DNA of 64,000 nucleotides from positions 2,046,001 to 2,110,000 of the forward strand of contig NZ_CP044543.1 in NCBI RefSeq assembly GCF_008932115.1, in the 5' to 3' direction. Each line of letters begins with the position of its first letter. Position 1 is the stretch's first letter. The notes beneath the pieces are model-generated. The model had not been told where the DNA came from, ran no database searches, and saw nothing but the letters and a program-made list of their open reading frames with translations. A program made the translations under genes and the position numbers. This document shows positions 9,804 through 18,954 of this stretch, piece after piece. Origin of the DNA: Bradyrhizobium betae (lineage in GTDB: Bacteria > Pseudomonadota > Alphaproteobacteria > Rhizobiales > Xanthobacteraceae).

Positions 9804-10916
9804 ATGAGCGGCATTGCACGGCGTGACTTCCTTCTGGGCGCAACGGCGCTGGCCGGCGCGGCCGCAACGAACAGTTTCACTTGTGTCGAGATCGCGAGCG
9901 CGGCGCCGATCGAGGTGCCGACGGTCGACAAGCTGTCGATCCAGGTGCTGGTCGATTCCAGCTACGACCTGTTCTTTCGTCCCAAGAAGATCAACGGCGT
10001 CGCCATTGCGCCCGCGGCGCGATCGGCCGACTTCCGCAAATCGCTGCACAATGAATGGGGCCTGTCGCTGTGGCTGGAGTCGCAAGGCGGCGGCAACCAG
10101 CGCACGCTGATGCTGGACTACGGCTATACGCCCGAAGTGCTGCTCAACAACATGGCGCTGATCGGTGTCGACCCCGGCAAGCTCGACGCGCTGGTCGTCA
10201 GCCACGGCCATTACGATCATTTCGGCGGCCTCAGCGGCTTCCTCGACAAATTCCGCGACAAGCTGCCCGCCGAGGTGAAGCTCTATGCTGGCGGCGAGGA
10301 CAATTTCTGCCACCGCGTCAACCCGACCCCCACGCAGGGCCAGTTTTCCGATTTCGGAACGCTGGACCGCCGCCAGCTCGCGGCGCAGAAGGTAACGACC
10401 GTGCTTTGCGAGACGCCGACGGTGATCGCCGGCCACGCCTTCACGACGGGCAAGATCACCCGCCGCAGCTCGGAGCGCGTGCTGCCGAACACGTTGGTCG
10501 AATTCGGCATCAAGGACGGACTCGGCTGCAGCGTCGGGCATTACCTGCCGGCGGAGATGGACGGCAAGATCGTCGCCGACGAACACATCCACGAGCACGC
10601 GACCTGCTTCAACGTCAAGGATCTGGGCCTCGTCGTCATCTCGTCCTGCGGCCATGTCGGCATCGTCAATTCGGTGAAGCAGGCGCAGGAGGTCTCCGGC
10701 ATCCAGAAGGTGCACGCCATCGTCGGCGGCTTCCATCTCGGGCCGGCACCGAAGGACTATCTCACGCAGGTCGTCGGCGAGATCAAGGCGCTCAACCCCG
10801 ATGTCGTCGTGCCCATGCATTGCAGCGGGCTCAACTTCGTGCAGGAGGCGAACGCGCAGATGCCCGACAGGGTGGTGGTGACGACGACGGGCAGCCGCCT
10901 CACCTTCGGCCTGTGA
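9804..10916 (+). CDS. TAT-exported metallo-beta-lactamase-fold hydrolase
   Basis: 370 residues. MSGIARRDFLLGATALAGAA is a twin-arginine signal, so the protein is periplasmic. The metal site is visible as SHGHYDHFGG (His134, His136, Asp138, His139), with later ligands in SSCGHVGIVN and MHCSGLNF. The overall layout matches the COG1237 group, related to dihydropterin-ribofuranosyl-aminobenzene-phosphate synthases of the MBL fold, but the substrate is unknown. ATG 9804 is supported by AAGGAG six bases upstream. The stop overlaps the start of the SCO1-like gene by one base (TGATG), which suggests coupling of the two exported proteins. Confidence 0.87.
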   Translation: MSGIARRDFLLGATALAGAAATNSFTCVEIASAAPIEVPTVDKLSIQVLVDSSYDLFFRPKKINGVAIAPAARSADFRKSLHNEWGLSLWLESQGGGNQRTLMLDYGYTPEVLLNNMALIGVDPGKLDALVVSHGHYDHFGGLSGFLDKFRDKLPAEVKLYAGGEDNFCHRVNPTPTQGQFSDFGTLDRRQLAAQKVTTVLCETPTVIAGHAFTTGKITRRSSERVLPNTLVEFGIKDGLGCSVGHYLPAEMDGKIVADEHIHEHATCFNVKDLGLVVISSCGHVGIVNSVKQAQEVSGIQKVHAIVGGFHLGPAPKDYLTQVVGEIKALNPDVVVPMHCSGLNFVQEANAQMPDRVVVTTTGSRLTFGL

Positions 10917-11527
10917 TGCTCCGCCTCGCCTGCTGGCTTGGCCTCGGGCTGGCGCTCGCGCCAGCCTGCACGGGCGCTGCCGCGGCGCGCTCGGCGGCGG
11001 AGACGATGGACATCCTGATGTGGAACAGGGAGCCGGTCGGCGGCCCGTTCGCACTCACCGATCACACCGGAAAGCCACGCACCGACCGCGATTTCCGGGG
11101 GGCGCTGATGCTGGTCTATTTCGGCTTCACCTATTGCCCCGATGTCTGCCCGACCGATTTGATGGCGATGACCCAGGCACTGGACTTGTTGGGAGCCGAC
11201 GCGGACAAGGTGCAGCCGCTCTTCATCACCCTCGATCCCGAGCGCGACACGGCAGAGCATCTGGCCGACTACGTCACGCTGTTCCATCCGCGTCTGGTCG
11301 GACTGACGGGTCGTCTCGATGCGATCCAGGAAGTGGCGGATGCCTACAAGGTCTATTTTGCCAAGGTCGCGACCGGCAAGGGCACCGACGACTACACCGT
11401 CGACCACACCGCCTATATCTACCTGATGGATCGCGACGGAAAATATCTCGGATTCTTTCCGCCGGGCACCTCGGCCGAACGCATGGTCGACATCATCCGG
11501 CCGCGACTCGCGATGCCGCAGCGGTAG
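10916..11527 (+). CDS. SCO1/SenC/PrrC family protein
   Basis: 203 residues with an N-terminal hydrophobic signal or anchor (LACWLGLGLALAPACTGAAA) and a thioredoxin-like SCO domain. The copper ligands are visible: Cys74 and Cys78 in TYCPDVCP, and His164 in TVDHTAY. Family members deliver copper to the CuA site of cytochrome oxidase or act as periplasmic thiol/redox proteins. The gene is coupled to the upstream MBL-fold gene by a one-base overlap, not to oxidase genes. A redox or copper-related service to that neighbour is possible but inferred. Confidence 0.88.
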   Translation: MLRLACWLGLGLALAPACTGAAAARSAAETMDILMWNREPVGGPFALTDHTGKPRTDRDFRGALMLVYFGFTYCPDVCPTDLMAMTQALDLLGADADKVQPLFITLDPERDTAEHLADYVTLFHPRLVGLTGRLDAIQEVADAYKVYFAKVATGKGTDDYTVDHTAYIYLMDRDGKYLGFFPPGTSAERMVDIIRPRLAMPQR

Positions 11528-11569
11528 GCCGTCACGGTTCAGCCCTCGCCGCGGATCTCCGTCGTCTGC

Positions 11570-11803
11570 CTATCGGCGTCCGTTCGTTCGCAACAGCCGC
11601 TCGCCACCTTCCGTCACCGCGATGACCAGCCCCACGCCGGGCCGCGTCTCGCGGGCGACGTAGCCGCGGTCCGCCGCATCTTCCCAGATCGTGAGGCGCG
11701 GGCACGAGGTCTTCCAGGTCGCGATCACCTCGGCATAGGCGCGCGGCTCGCGCGAAACCCATTCGACGAAATCCAGCACCAGCGGATCGGCCGTCTTGCT
11801 CAT
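11570..11803 (-). CDS. Small conserved hypothetical protein
   Basis: 77 residues starting MSKTADPLVLDFVEWVSREP, with GGGAGG seven bases before the ATG. It ends with VIAVTEGGERLLRTNGRR, which looks like the wing/recognition end of a winged-helix fold, but no family can be named. The ATG overlaps the stop of the upstream permease gene (ATGA), so the two are translationally coupled and probably act in the same process. Confidence 0.7.
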   Translation of the reverse strand: MSKTADPLVLDFVEWVSREPRAYAEVIATWKTSCPRLTIWEDAADRGYVARETRPGVGLVIAVTEGGERLLRTNGRR

Positions 11804-12579
11804 TGCAAACCTCCCTTGTCGAAGGCGGCCGCGACGTCCGTGCGGAGCAGCAGCCAGCCGCCATAGCCGATGTAATAGCAGGCGATAGTGGTGATCAGCT
11901 TGTTCGACCAGGCCATGAACTGCTGGTCGGTCATGGCTTCAAGGATGCGCCGCGCCAGCGTGGTGCCGAGCATCGAGGCGAGAATCGCGACGCCGGCGAG
12001 CACGGGATCGAGGCTCGCGGCCTGGTCGATCACGCCGCCGAAATAGATCAGCTTGGTGAAGTGGCTGACGAGCTGGCACATCGCCTTGGTCGCCACCTTC
12101 TCGCGCCGGCCGAAATCGCCGCCGAGGAAGAAGGTGTCGAGCAGCGGCCCCGACACGCCGGTCATCAGCATCAAGCCCATGCAGATCGTGCCGTAGACCG
12201 TGCCCTGCCAGAGGCTATCAGGATCCGGCTTGATGCTTGACGGCAGCAGCCGCGCCATGAACGGGGTGACGCCGAGCAGCAGCAGCGCCATCGGCTTGTC
12301 AGGCACGTAGCGGGTGATCGACCAGGCCGCGAGCGCAACGGCAGCGCCGACCATATAGTTGGCCACCGGCCGCCAGCGGATATGCGCCCGCCACAGGAAT
12401 GCGCGCCAGCCGTTCGACGCCATCTGCGTGATCGCATGCAGCACCATCGCGGCCGGCAGCGGCATCAGGGCCAGCAGCACACCGATCAGGATCAGCCCGC
12501 CCGCCATGCCGAACAGCCCCGACAGGAACGCGGTGGCGACCATCAGCAATCCGAGGGCAGCGATCATGAAGGGCGTCAC
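11800..12579 (-). CDS. Sulfite exporter TauE/SafE-family permease
   Basis: 259 residues, about eight hydrophobic segments (ALGLLMVATAFLSGLFGMAG, LILIGVLLALM, YMVGAAVALAAWSI, TICMGLMLMTG and others). It has the paired glycine-rich re-entrant motifs of TauE/SafE (TMAGGLILIG-like GMAGGLILIG and TGVSGPLLDTFFLGG). It is an inner-membrane exporter or importer of organosulfonate, sulfite or related anions. The start is taken as GTG 12579 because AGGAG lies nine bases upstream; ATG 12567 is the alternative. It is coupled to the downstream 77-residue gene and divergent from the LysR gene, a usual target/regulator arrangement. Confidence 0.85.
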   Translation of the reverse strand: MTPFMIAALGLLMVATAFLSGLFGMAGGLILIGVLLALMPLPAAMVLHAITQMASNGWRAFLWRAHIRWRPVANYMVGAAVALAAWSITRYVPDKPMALLLLGVTPFMARLLPSSIKPDPDSLWQGTVYGTICMGLMLMTGVSGPLLDTFFLGGDFGRREKVATKAMCQLVSHFTKLIYFGGVIDQAASLDPVLAGVAILASMLGTTLARRILEAMTDQQFMAWSNKLITTIACYYIGYGGWLLLRTDVAAAFDKGGLQ

Positions 12580-12894
12580 AAGGGGAATCTCCTGCAAGCG
12601 AGTAAGGGACGAAGGCTGCTCGTTCCCCCTCGCCCCGCTTGCGGGGAGAGAGGGTTGGGGTGAGGGGGAGTCTCCGCGGGGCCGGCGGCAGTTGGACTCG
12701 CGGAGAGTCCCCCTCACCCGGAATCCAAGCTTTGCTCGGATTCCGGCCTCTCCCCGCAGGCGGGGAAAGGCGAAGAGGACCATCTCCGCTTCAGCAAACC
12801 GGCATGAATTACGCTGATATTTCTGCCTCCCTTGCTCCTTCTTCGCAAACTGAGTTATCTTGGCCTGGCATCAGCTTTCCTGAGGGTCGAGCAA
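12580..12894. other. Divergent promoter region holding a repeat
   Basis: 315 bp between the TauE-like and LysR genes. Most of it (12624-12779) is a palindromic repeat; the remaining ~115 bp next to the LysR gene should hold the promoters. No operator could be picked out by eye. Confidence 0.5.
12624..12779. repeat. Palindromic repeat (CCCTCACCC...CTCTCCCCGC family)
   Basis: A block of nested inverted repeats: CCCCGCTTGCGGGG, a CTCCGCG/CGCGGAG pair, CCGGAATCC with GGATTCCGG, and CTCCCCGCAGGCGGGG. Related blocks occur at about 42497-42645 and 54155-54310. Confidence 0.75.
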
Positions 12895-13812
12895 TTGCGG
12901 CGGCTGCTGTTTCTCAACGGGATCAAGGCATTCGAGGCGGCGGCGCGGACCGGCAGCTTTGCCGCGGCCGGGCTCGAGCTCAGCGTGTCGGCGGCCGCGG
13001 TCAGCCGCATGGTGCATCTGCTGGAAGACCGGCTCGGCGTCGCGCTGTTCGAGCGCAAGGCCAACAAGCTGGTGCTGACCCAGGCAGGGCGCGCCTATCA
13101 GAGCGGGCTGACGCCGATCTTCGATGCGCTCGCAAGCCTTACCGCGCAGGTGACGGCGCCCTCCAGCGTCCGCGTGCTCACCATCGGCGTCGGCCATACC
13201 TTTGCGATGCGCTGGCTGATCCCGCGGCTGTCGGAGTTTCGCACCGAGGAGCCAGACATCGAGGTGCGCTTCACCACCGGCGGCGCCGAGGTCCCGTTCG
13301 GCGAAGACTGGAGCTGCGGCATCAAGCTCGGCACCGGCGACTGGCCGGGGCTGGTGGCCGAGCCGCTGTTCGCCGGCGACCTCACGCCGGTCTGCGTGCC
13401 CCGGCTCGCCACCGGCTTGAAGCGCCCAGCCGACCTCAAAGGGCCCGGCCTGATCCGCGTCACGCATTCGCCCGAGGACTGGCCGATCTGGCTGAAGGCC
13501 GCCGGCCTGTCGCGGATCAGCGCCCGCGGGCCGGAGTTCCAGTTCTACGGCCAGGCGCTGCAGGCCGCCGCCGACGGGCTCGGCATCGCCATGGGCATCC
13601 GGCCCTATATCGACGACGATCTCGCCGCCGGACGGCTGGTGGCGCCATTCGACCTCTCGGTGCCCAAGGGCATGCGCTGGTATTTGCTCTATCGCAGCTT
13701 CCAGACCGAGCAGCGCGACTTTGCCGCGTTCCGCCGCTGGATCATGCGCGCGGCTTCGGAGCCCGCGGCCCGCCCCGTCCGGCGGATCGGCCGTGCCTCG
13801 CCGCGGAAGTGA
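12895..13812 (+). CDS. LysR-family (GcvA-like) transcriptional regulator
   Basis: About 305 residues. The N-terminal winged helix-turn-helix reads FLNGIKAFEAAARTGSFAAA, then ELSVSAAAVSRMVHLLEDRL and GVALFERKANKLVLTQAGRA. The LysR substrate-binding domain occupies about 95-295 with the GcvA-type ending KGMRWYLLYRSFQTEQRDF. No ATG is available. The family N-terminus (LRRLLFLNG) points to TTG 12895, preceded by GAGGG; TTG 12832 would add 21 unrelated residues. It is divergent from the TauE-like permease, which it may control. The effector is unknown. Confidence 0.88.
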   Translation: MRRLLFLNGIKAFEAAARTGSFAAAGLELSVSAAAVSRMVHLLEDRLGVALFERKANKLVLTQAGRAYQSGLTPIFDALASLTAQVTAPSSVRVLTIGVGHTFAMRWLIPRLSEFRTEEPDIEVRFTTGGAEVPFGEDWSCGIKLGTGDWPGLVAEPLFAGDLTPVCVPRLATGLKRPADLKGPGLIRVTHSPEDWPIWLKAAGLSRISARGPEFQFYGQALQAAADGLGIAMGIRPYIDDDLAAGRLVAPFDLSVPKGMRWYLLYRSFQTEQRDFAAFRRWIMRAASEPAARPVRRIGRASPRK

Positions 13813-13938
13813 CGCCCCGCCCATGATCCGCCGGGCAAAAAAGCCGGCCGCTTGTGAACGGCTTCACATCCCAAAATCGGCAAATGTGGTCCCCTGACCC
13901 TCCAACGCGACACTTGCGGAACACTTTGGGGACTACCA

Positions 13939-14163
13939 ATGACGACCCTCTACGACGGCTTTGACATCGAATCCTTCGAAGCTGGCAAGGGGCTGTGGCA
14001 CGCCCGCATCCGGCGCGCCGATTTCAGCCCGGTTGCCATCGACGGCGTGCTGTTTCCGGCCATGGAAGTCGGCTTCGCCTGGCCCGACCGCGATGCCGCG
14101 ATCCGCGACGCCAAGCACCACATCGATCGCTTCCGCCGGCGGACCGACAGCGACGACGAGTAA
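13939..14163 (+). CDS. Small conserved hypothetical protein
   Basis: 74 residues, soluble and charged. It starts MTTLYDGFDIESFEAGKGLW and includes HARIRRADFSPVAIDGV and AAIRDAKHHIDRFRRRTD; the tail is acidic (DSDDE). The look is of a small alpha/beta protein such as occurs next to DNA-repair genes in this genus, but no function can be assigned. The coding quality is good. Confidence 0.65.
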   Translation: MTTLYDGFDIESFEAGKGLWHARIRRADFSPVAIDGVLFPAMEVGFAWPDRDAAIRDAKHHIDRFRRRTDSDDE

Positions 14164-14220
14164 GCCAGCGGTACGGCAAGCGAACTCAGGGACAGCGCAG
14201 CGTAAATGGGGGAACCGGTC

Positions 14221-14451
14221 ATGTCAGTCATCGAAATCGAAGACGCGCCGCGACCGAGGATTTACACCCGCAATGTGCTGTCGAATTGTCCCGAATGCGA
14301 CGGCGACCTCACGGTGCTCCGCGTGATTGGCGGCCGCGCCGGGTGCGAGTACTGGACCATGCGCTGCACCGATTGCGGCGGGATCCATCTCGACATTCTC
14401 GAGCCACGTCAGGCGAGCGAGGACGACGAGGGTCCGCTGCCGGCGGCATGA
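14221..14451 (+). CDS. Small zinc-ribbon-like hypothetical protein
   Basis: 76 residues. Two CxxC-type pairs, CPECDGDLT and CTDCGGIHL, are spaced about 30 residues apart as in a zinc ribbon. The C-terminus is acidic and Pro-rich. ATG 14221 lies eight bases after GGGGG; an in-frame ATG at 14206 is possible. It precedes uvrB by 93 bp. No specific role is visible. Confidence 0.65.
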   Translation: MSVIEIEDAPRPRIYTRNVLSNCPECDGDLTVLRVIGGRAGCEYWTMRCTDCGGIHLDILEPRQASEDDEGPLPAA

Positions 14452-14544
14452 GGGCGGCGCCTGCTGCCAACCTGCTGTCAGCAGCCTGATCATGGGCGGG
14501 CATTCGCCCTTTTCTGAAGGGCGGACTCGCCCCATATTCGCCTC

Positions 14545-17523
14545 ATGGCGAAGAAACCTGCTCCCCCAAAATCCCCTAAATCCAAGGCTTCTAATAAGGC
14601 GCCGAATTCGAAGGCACATCGGCCCGACGTGCAGCCGATCGGGCCGGCGCTGGCCGAACTGCTGAATCCCGCGATCAATCGCGGCGATGCCGGGCTTGGC
14701 TCAGGCACCGGCCTGCAGCCGCCGCCGGACAATTCGCGCGATCGCCGCTCCGGGGGTGAGGCCGCCGCGCACCGTGCGCGCGCCTCGACGCCGAAGGCGT
14801 TTCCGCAGGATACGACCAAGAATCTGGCGAAGCCGATGCCGCTGCGTCCCAATCCGCAGCCTCCGGGCGCCCGCGAAGGCAGCGGTTTTGACGAAGCGCC
14901 CCAGGCCAATTACGGCACCGCGGCCACGATCCCGACGCTCGATCCGGAGCTGGCGCGGCAGCTCGGTTTTCCGACCGAAGAGGACGACGCCGAGGCGCTG
15001 GCGCGGCCGCCGCGCAACAAGATGGAGGCGCTCGGCGTCAAGGCAACCGCCGATGCGCTGGAATCGCTGATCCGCGAAGGGCGCCCCGAGTTCCGCAAGA
15101 ACGACGGCTCGCTGAAAGTGTGGACGCCGCACCGGCCGCCGCGGCCCGAAAAGTCCGAAGGCGGCGTGCGCTTCGAGATCAAATCGTCCTACGAGCCGCG
15201 CGGCGACCAGCCAACCGCGATCGCCGAGCTGGTCGAAGGCATCGAGCGCAACGACCGCTCGCAGGTGCTGCTCGGCGTCACCGGCTCCGGCAAGACCTAC
15301 ACCATGGCCAAGGTGATCGAGGCGACGCAGCGGCCCGCCATCATCCTGGCGCCGAACAAGACGCTGGCCGCCCAGCTCTATGGCGAGTTCAAGAGCTTCT
15401 TCCCGGACAACGCGGTCGAGTACTTCGTCTCGTATTACGACTATTACCAGCCGGAAGCCTACGTCCCGCGCACCGACACCTATATCGAGAAGGACTCCTC
15501 GATCAACGAGCAGATCGACCGCATGCGCCACTCCGCGACGCGCGCGCTGCTCGAACGCGACGACGTCATCATCGTGGCCTCGGTGTCCTGCATCTACGGT
15601 ATCGGCTCGGTCGAGACCTACACCGCGATGACCTTCGCGCTGAAGAAGGGCGAGCGCATCGACCAGCGCCAGCTCATCGCCGACCTCGTCGCGCTCCAGT
15701 ACAAGCGCACCCAGGCCGATTTTACCCGCGGCACATTTCGCGTGCGCGGCGACGTCATCGACATCTTCCCGGCGCACTATGAGGACCGGGCCTGGCGCGT
15801 CAATCTGTTCGGCGACACCATCGAGACCATCGAGGAGTTCGATCCGCTCACCGGCCACAAGCAGGACGAGCTCGAATTCATCAAGATGTACGCCAACTCG
15901 CACTATGTGACGCCGCGTCCGACGCTGGTGCAGGCGATCAAGTCGATCAAATCCGAGTTGAAGATGCGGCTCGACCAGCTCCACGACCAGGGCCGCCTGC
16001 TGGAAGCACAGCGGCTGGAGCAGCGCACCACCTTCGACATCGAGATGATGGAGGCGACGGGAAGCTGCGCCGGCATCGAGAACTATTCGCGCTATCTGAC
16101 CGGTCGCCTGCCCGGCGAGCCGCCGCCGACGCTGTTCGAATACGTGCCCGACAACGCGCTGGTGTTCGCCGACGAGAGCCACGTCACCGTGCCGCAGATC
16201 GGCGCCATGTTCAAAGGCGACTTCCGCCGCAAGGCGACGCTGGCCGAATACGGCTTCCGCCTGCCCTCCTGCATGGACAACCGCCCGCTGCGCTTCGAGG
16301 AATGGGACATGATGCGGCCGCAGACGGTCGCGGTGTCGGCGACGCCGAGCAGCTGGGAGCTGAACGAGAGCGGCGGCGTGTTCGTCGAGCAGGTCATTCG
16401 CCCTACCGGCCTGATTGATCCTCCCATCAATATTCGCCCCGCCCGCACCCAGGTCGACGATCTCGTCGGCGAGGTCCGCGCCACCGCGCAGGCCGGCTAC
16501 CGCTCGCTGATCACGGTGCTGACCAAGCGCATGGCGGAGGATCTCACCGAATATCTGCACGAGCAGGGCATTCGCGTGCGCTATATGCACAGCGACATCG
16601 ACACCATCGAACGCATCGAGATCATCCGGGATCTCCGGCTCGGCGCGTTCGACGCGCTGGTCGGCATCAACCTGCTCCGCGAAGGCCTCGACATTCCCGA
16701 ATGCGCGCTGGTCGCGATCCTGGATGCCGACAAGGAGGGTTTTCTGCGCAGCGAGACCTCGCTGATCCAGACCATCGGTCGCGCCGCGCGCAACGTCGAC
16801 GGCAAGGTGATCCTTTATGCCGACCAGATGACGGGCTCGATGGAGCGCGCCATCGCCGAGACCAACCGCCGCCGCGAGAAGCAGGTCGAGTACAACACCG
16901 CCAACGGCATCACACCGGAGAGCGTCAAGAAGTCGATCGGCGACATCCTCAACTCCGTCTACGAGCGCGACCACGTGCTGGTCGAGGTCGGCGGCCACGA
17001 CATGACCGACGACGTTATCTCGATCGGCCACAATTTCGAAGCCGTGCTCGCCGATCTCGAAACAAGGATGCGCGAGGCCGCCGCCGATCTGAACTTCGAG
17101 GAAGCCGCGCGCCTGCGCGACGAAGTCAAGCGCCTGCGCGCCACCGAGCTCGCGGTGGTCGACGATCCCACCGCCAAGCAGCGCACCGTGCAAGGCAAGG
17201 CCGGCGCCTATGCCGGAACGAAGAAGTACGGCGACGCCGCCAATCTGCCGGTCAGCGCCATGAAGAAAAAGACCGTGAGTTCCGCGCTGAAGGCGAGCGG
17301 CGGCGGCAGCGGCTCGAAGGTGCACAAGCCGCATCTCGACGAGATGCACGGGCCGGAGTCCCTGCCCTACCGCGAAAACCGCGCGCTGCCGTCAAAGCCC
17401 TTCGGCGGCGAGAGCCGGATCATCCAGCCGACGGACTCGCGGCAGTCGGGCCCGGAGTTCGGGCCGGCGCCGAAGTCGACGGGCGGGATGCAGGGGCGGC
17501 GGGGTGGGTGGAAGAAGAGGTAG
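14545..17523 (+). CDS. uvrB: UvrABC excinuclease subunit B with long N-terminal extension
   Basis: DNA damage-recognition helicase-like subunit of nucleotide excision repair, 992 residues against about 670 in the usual family. Residues 1-205 are a Lys/Pro/Ala-rich, probably disordered extension ([20 protein letters not shown]). The canonical protein then starts at [17 protein letters not shown]. Walker A GVTGSGKT is at 244-251, the beta-hairpin region is [12 protein letters not shown], Walker B is FADESHVT, motif VI is QTIGRAARN, and the C-terminal UVR motif ([17 protein letters not shown]) binds UvrC. A further ~120-residue basic, Gly-rich tail ends GGWKKR. uvrC lies 42 kb away in this window. 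No SOS box was identified. Confidence 0.96.
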   Translation: MAKKPAPPKSPKSKASNKAPNSKAHRPDVQPIGPALAELLNPAINRGDAGLGSGTGLQPPPDNSRDRRSGGEAAAHRARASTPKAFPQDTTKNLAKPMPLRPNPQPPGAREGSGFDEAPQANYGTAATIPTLDPELARQLGFPTEEDDAEALARPPRNKMEALGVKATADALESLIREGRPEFRKNDGSLKVWTPHRPPRPEKSEGGVRFEIKSSYEPRGDQPTAIAELVEGIERNDRSQVLLGVTGSGKTYTMAKVIEATQRPAIILAPNKTLAAQLYGEFKSFFPDNAVEYFVSYYDYYQPEAYVPRTDTYIEKDSSINEQIDRMRHSATRALLERDDVIIVASVSCIYGIGSVETYTAMTFALKKGERIDQRQLIADLVALQYKRTQADFTRGTFRVRGDVIDIFPAHYEDRAWRVNLFGDTIETIEEFDPLTGHKQDELEFIKMYANSHYVTPRPTLVQAIKSIKSELKMRLDQLHDQGRLLEAQRLEQRTTFDIEMMEATGSCAGIENYSRYLTGRLPGEPPPTLFEYVPDNALVFADESHVTVPQIGAMFKGDFRRKATLAEYGFRLPSCMDNRPLRFEEWDMMRPQTVAVSATPSSWELNESGGVFVEQVIRPTGLIDPPINIRPARTQVDDLVGEVRATAQAGYRSLITVLTKRMAEDLTEYLHEQGIRVRYMHSDIDTIERIEIIRDLRLGAFDALVGINLLREGLDIPECALVAILDADKEGFLRSETSLIQTIGRAARNVDGKVILYADQMTGSMERAIAETNRRREKQVEYNTANGITPESVKKSIGDILNSVYERDHVLVEVGGHDMTDDVISIGHNFEAVLADLETRMREAAADLNFEEAARLRDEVKRLRATELAVVDDPTAKQRTVQGKAGAYAGTKKYGDAANLPVSAMKKKTVSSALKASGGGSGSKVHKPHLDEMHGPESLPYRENRALPSKPFGGESRIIQPTDSRQSGPEFGPAPKSTGGMQGRRGGWKKR

Positions 17524-17554
17524 GACCGGTATCGTGCGCGCTTGTCGTGGCCAT

Positions 17555-17593
17555 GGATTCCGGGCTCGCCGCTTTGCGGCGCCCCGGAATGAC
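17555..17593. repeat. Palindromic repeat (CGTCATTCCGGG family)
   Basis: GGATTCCGGG and CCCCGGAATGAC arms flank CGCCGCTTTGCGGCG. A short copy just after uvrB, where it may also act as a transcript-end hairpin. Confidence 0.7.
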
Positions 17594-17613
17594 GCGCGGA
17601 GAGATTTCGGCCC

Positions 17614-17976
17614 TCACCCCGCGATCGTCGCCAGCAGCGACAGCAACAGCACGGATGCCATGAGTTGCAGCGAGGTTGTCGGCTTGCCGCGCCAGCGGGC
17701 GATCTTTTCGGAGAGGGAAAGGCTCGCGTCGAAGAACTGCGCTTCGTAGCCGCTCTTGAGCTTTGGGAATGCCGACCCGACCGAAATGACGAAGATGCTG
17801 TAGAAGACCGACGCCAGCGCAATAGTGAGGACGGGGCTGCTGCCGCGGCCGTCGCCCAAGAGCTTCACCATCAGCGAGGCCGCGGCGAAGATCGGGAAGC
17901 CCTGTAGCGTCGCGGTCAGCGCAAAGCCTTCGAGCCAGTTGAGCGGGCCAAATTTCGGCGCGGTGATCGAGGCCAT
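17614..17976 (-). CDS. Hypothetical membrane protein, tandem paralogue B
   Basis: 120 residues with about three hydrophobic segments: FALTATLQGFPIFAAASLMV, LTIALASVFYSIFVISVGSA and the C-terminal SLQLMASVLLLSLLATIAG. It is clearly related to the gene immediately upstream: both share EG.ALTA.LQ.FP.FAAA, FF.A.LSL..KI..WR and SLQL....LLLS. It lies seven bases after that gene, so the pair is an operon born by duplication. No known family is recognised. Confidence 0.7.
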   Translation of the reverse strand: MASITAPKFGPLNWLEGFALTATLQGFPIFAAASLMVKLLGDGRGSSPVLTIALASVFYSIFVISVGSAFPKLKSGYEAQFFDASLSLSEKIARWRGKPTTSLQLMASVLLLSLLATIAG

Positions 17977-17983
17977 GACGCGA

Positions 17984-18370
17984 TCACCCCACGCTCGCTG
18001 TCACCACGGCCATCACCGACAGCAGCAGCACGATGGTCACGAGCTGGAGCGAGGCGACGGGCTGGGTGCGCCATGCCGTGATCTTGTCGGCGAGCGACAG
18101 ATGGGCCTCGAAGAATTTTGGTTCGTAGACGGTCTTGAAGAAGGCGGGGAAGCTCGGGCCCAGGGTCACGGCCAGCATCGCGTGGGCGAGCGAGGCGAAT
18201 GCGACGAAGATGGCGACGCCGGGGTCGCCGACGAGGTCGTGGTTGCCGCAGAGCTTGAGCAGGAAGGCGGCGGCGGCGAAGGTCGGGAAGCTTTGCAGAA
18301 CCGCCGTCAGCGCGAGGCCTTCGACTGCGTTGTGAAGGCGGGACTTTCTTGCGGCGGCGATGGAAGCCAT
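17984..18370 (-). CDS. Hypothetical membrane protein, tandem paralogue A
   Basis: 128 residues with the same plan as its downstream paralogue: EGLALTAVLQSFPTFAAAAF, FVAFASLAHAMLAVTLGPSF, FFEAHLSLADKITAWR and a C-terminal helix SLQLVTIVLLLSVMAVV. ATG 18370 is chosen for GGGAG seven bases upstream. It is probably an inner-membrane protein of unknown role. Confidence 0.7.
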   Translation of the reverse strand: MASIAAARKSRLHNAVEGLALTAVLQSFPTFAAAAFLLKLCGNHDLVGDPGVAIFVAFASLAHAMLAVTLGPSFPAFFKTVYEPKFFEAHLSLADKITAWRTQPVASLQLVTIVLLLSVMAVVTASVG

Positions 18371-18474
18371 GGCACGTCTCCCTGATGACATGCCGATGAC
18401 GGTAGCTGCGCCGGGACGGGCGTGATGTGAGATGGGTCACGCGCATCAATCGGCTGCCGGAGGTGCGGCCCGAT

Positions 18475-18513
18475 GGATTCCGGGTTCGCGCTTTCGCGCG
18501 CCCCGGAATGACG
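18475..18513. repeat. Palindromic repeat (CGTCATTCCGGG family)
   Basis: GGATTCCGGG and CCCCGGAATGACG arms flank a GCGCTTTCGCGC core. It has the same layout as the copy at 17555. Confidence 0.7.
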
Positions 18514-18517
18514 GGGG

Positions 18518-18754
18518 CTACAGCTTGCCCTGCCCGTTCACCTGGCTCTGTTGTTGCTGCTGCCTTTCCTGTTCCTTGGCGCGATGGCGGCCGTAGAGGC
18601 AGCCGGCGGCGGCGCCGAGGACGCCGTGATGACCGGCATAATGGCCGGCGACGCCGCCGACGACGGCGCCCTTGATGCAGCCCTTGGCGTTAGCGGCGGA
18701 GGTCGCGCCCAGCATGAGAACCGCGGCGGCGACGGCGAGAAGCGGGGATTTCAT
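18518..18754 (-). CDS. Small secreted glycine-zipper-like protein
   Basis: 78 residues. A signal peptide (MKSPLLAVAAAVLMLGATSA, cleavage near ANAKG) precedes a Gly/Ala/His segment, KGAVVGGVAGHYAGHHGVLG, that resembles a one-unit glycine zipper. A Gln-rich tail follows (QERQQQQQSQVNGQGKL). It is periplasmic or outer-membrane associated; the function is unknown. Confidence 0.68.
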   Translation of the reverse strand: MKSPLLAVAAAVLMLGATSAANAKGCIKGAVVGGVAGHYAGHHGVLGAAAGCLYGRHRAKEQERQQQQQSQVNGQGKL

Positions 18755-18954
18755 GGATCGATGTCTCCGGATGAATGATCGGCATCTCAACGAGCGCAAG
18801 CCGGTTCCGGTTCCAGCATTCGCCGCATGTCGCATGTGAACCGCGATCCATCGACACATGACCAATCGCGGCAGGGCTCTGTGTTTTTGCGGATTGCTGG
18901 ACCCGCAAGCTGCACGATAGCGTTGCATTCCACGGCCAATGGGGCGGGAGCGGC

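Noticed and set aside
14701..17349. Minus-strand open frame of 882 codons opposite uvrB
   Set aside because: An antisense shadow of GC-rich coding DNA; composition is leucine/arginine/aspartate-rich with no domains.
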